From JABDKH01 sp963768565 (GTDB lineage Bacteria; Bacteroidota; Rhodothermia; Rhodothermales; JABDKH01), in NCBI GenBank assembly GCA_963768565.1, contig CAVYIO010000038.1, positions 1 through 64,000 of the forward strand: a DNA stretch of 64,000 nucleotides. Direction: 5' to 3'. Of this stretch, positions 63,158-64,000 are shown piece after piece. Numbering within the stretch: the first letter of the stretch is position 1; the number at the start of each line of letters is the position of its first letter. The notes below the pieces were generated by a model. It had not been told where the DNA came from. It made no database searches and saw only the letters and a program-made list of their open reading frames with translations. The position numbers were made by a program, and so were the translations under genes.

Positions 63158-64000
63158 ATGTTCTTAGTCGGCCGTAGAACATCGATCGTCCTGTTCGTGA
63201 TCGTTCTGGCGGTTCTCGCCGGGTATGTCTTTTGGCCGGCTCTGGAGGTGTTCACACAGGGTCTCCGGCCCTCTCTGATGGGGAAGATCTTTTCGTCCTG
63301 GCGTTCGGCCAATGTCCGGGCTCTCGTAAACTCGGTCGCGATCTCGGTCTACTCGGTCGCGGGTGCAGGCGTAGTTGGTACTCTTCTGGCCTACCTGTTC
63401 TATCGATTCGACTTTCCGTTGCGTCGCTTCATGATGGGCGTCGCCGTTCTTCCTCTTGCTCTCCCTCCTCTCGTTGGCGTCCTGGCGTTCCTCTTTCTCT
63501 ATGGTGAAAGCGGGATTCTGCCGCGATCCGTACAGCTGCTGTTGGGTCTCGACGCCGTTCCGTTTTCATTCGACGGCCTCTGGGCAGTATGGCTGGTGCA
63601 TGTCTACACCATGTACGTCTACTTCTATCTGTTCGTGGCTTCCGCTTTGCGTGGGCATCGATGGAGGATTGCTTGAGGCGTCGGCCGATCTCGGCGCGCG
63701 TGGTTTGAGGACTTTCTTGCGCGTCATTCTTCCTCAGTTGCGGCCATCTCTGATCGGCGCCTCTCTGCTCGTATTCATGATCTCTATGGCCTCGTTTACG
63801 GCCCCACTTCTCTTCGCAGGTAACGATCCGTTCCTGACGCTGCAAATCTTCAACTACAAGACGAACGGCAATCTCGATCTCTCCGCCGCAGTCTCCTGTG
63901 TCCTGACCATCATCTGTTTGATCTTTCTCCTGACGATTGAACTGGGCGGACGAAAGAAGCTCCACCGTACTGCGTCGAAGGGCGTGGCGGCGAAGCCCAC
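63158..64000 (+). CDS. Iron/thiamine-type ABC transporter permease, frameshifted and cut by the window end
   Basis: A membrane protein of the binding-protein-dependent permease family, similar to FbpB/ThiP. Hydrophobic segments include SIVLFVIVLAVLAGYVFWPA, AVSIYSV-type (VNSVAISVYSVAGAGVVGTL), FMMGVAVLPLALPPLVGVLA and FDGLWAVWLVHVYTMYVYFY. After FVASALRG the frame breaks at about 63651-63654 (a GGG run) by one extra base. The correct frame continues IDGGLLEASADLGARGLRTF with the EAA loop, then ILPQLRPSLIGASLLVFMIS. The C-terminal half lies beyond the window. It starts 24 bases after recR. Substrate specificity cannot be read here. Confidence 0.85.

Overview
The window is a chromosomal segment of moderately high GC content. 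It most likely comes from a Rhodothermota/Rhodothermales-type bacterium or a close Bacteroidota relative. This placement is inferred from the gene families: two bacillithiol genes (bshB1, bshC), a Bat aerotolerance operon, a PUR-like DUF3276 protein, a TonB receptor with STN domain plus a DUF4249 lipoprotein under ECF sigma/FecR control, a parA-parB-DUF5683 cluster, serine palmitoyltransferase, alanine dehydrogenase and an orphan DUF5989 protein. Ribosome binding sites are mostly weak and one candidate promoter resembles the Bacteroidota TAnnTTTG type, which fits. No tRNA, rRNA, CRISPR array, insertion sequence or prophage was seen.

Layout. 1-641: tail of a protein with a degenerate GGDEF-like domain. 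653-7904 (mostly minus): bshB1, leuS, an HD-domain alarmone-hydrolase-like gene, bshC and a bifunctional-nuclease-family gene, with a CoA-binding protein on plus. 7960-14281 (minus): hisC, DUF3276, an unusual BatD-like/trypsin/TPR protein, purine nucleoside phosphorylase, an AI-2E-family permease and recX. 14265-19694 (minus): ECF sigma, FecR, TonB receptor, DUF4249 lipoprotein. 19769-28736 (minus): histidine utilization hutU-hutH-hutI-hutG followed by a short asparaginase-like gene and a UbiA prenyltransferase, then alanine dehydrogenase and a TrmH-type methyltransferase. 28894-34041 (plus): two envelope proteins, nnrED, vanZ, tonB. 34117-40252 (mostly minus): rpiA, two MacB-type permeases, DUF5989, GNAT, UvrD-like helicase. 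40529-46404 (plus): parA, parB, DUF5683, serine palmitoyltransferase, a large GNAT protein and a HAD phosphatase. 46405-47693 has no recognisable protein gene, but two structured, terminator-ended stretches on the minus strand look like small RNAs. 47694-50319 (minus): rhomboid, purQ, yceI and a 49-residue membrane protein. 50490-59068 (plus): Bat operon with a sirtuin gene inside it and no MoxR ATPase. 59136-64000 (plus): tdk, dnaX, ybaB, recR and the start of an ABC permease gene.

Five well-conserved genes (bshB1, leuS, the HD hydrolase gene, batA, the ABC permease gene) are each broken by exactly one extra base, and the first gene shows a possible one-base loss. leuS is essential and the rest of each gene is intact, so sequencing or assembly error is the simplest explanation. 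I annotate each as one gene and give the break point.

The signals most worth a second look are: the dnaX linker, with a tandem 117-bp repeat in which each copy carries an in-register A AAA AAG slippery site; the two candidate ncRNAs at 46422-47574; the sirtuin inside the Bat operon; the BatD-like/protease/TPR fusion; the ECF sigma factor with a hydrophobic C-terminal tail; and the serine palmitoyltransferase/GNAT/HAD cluster.
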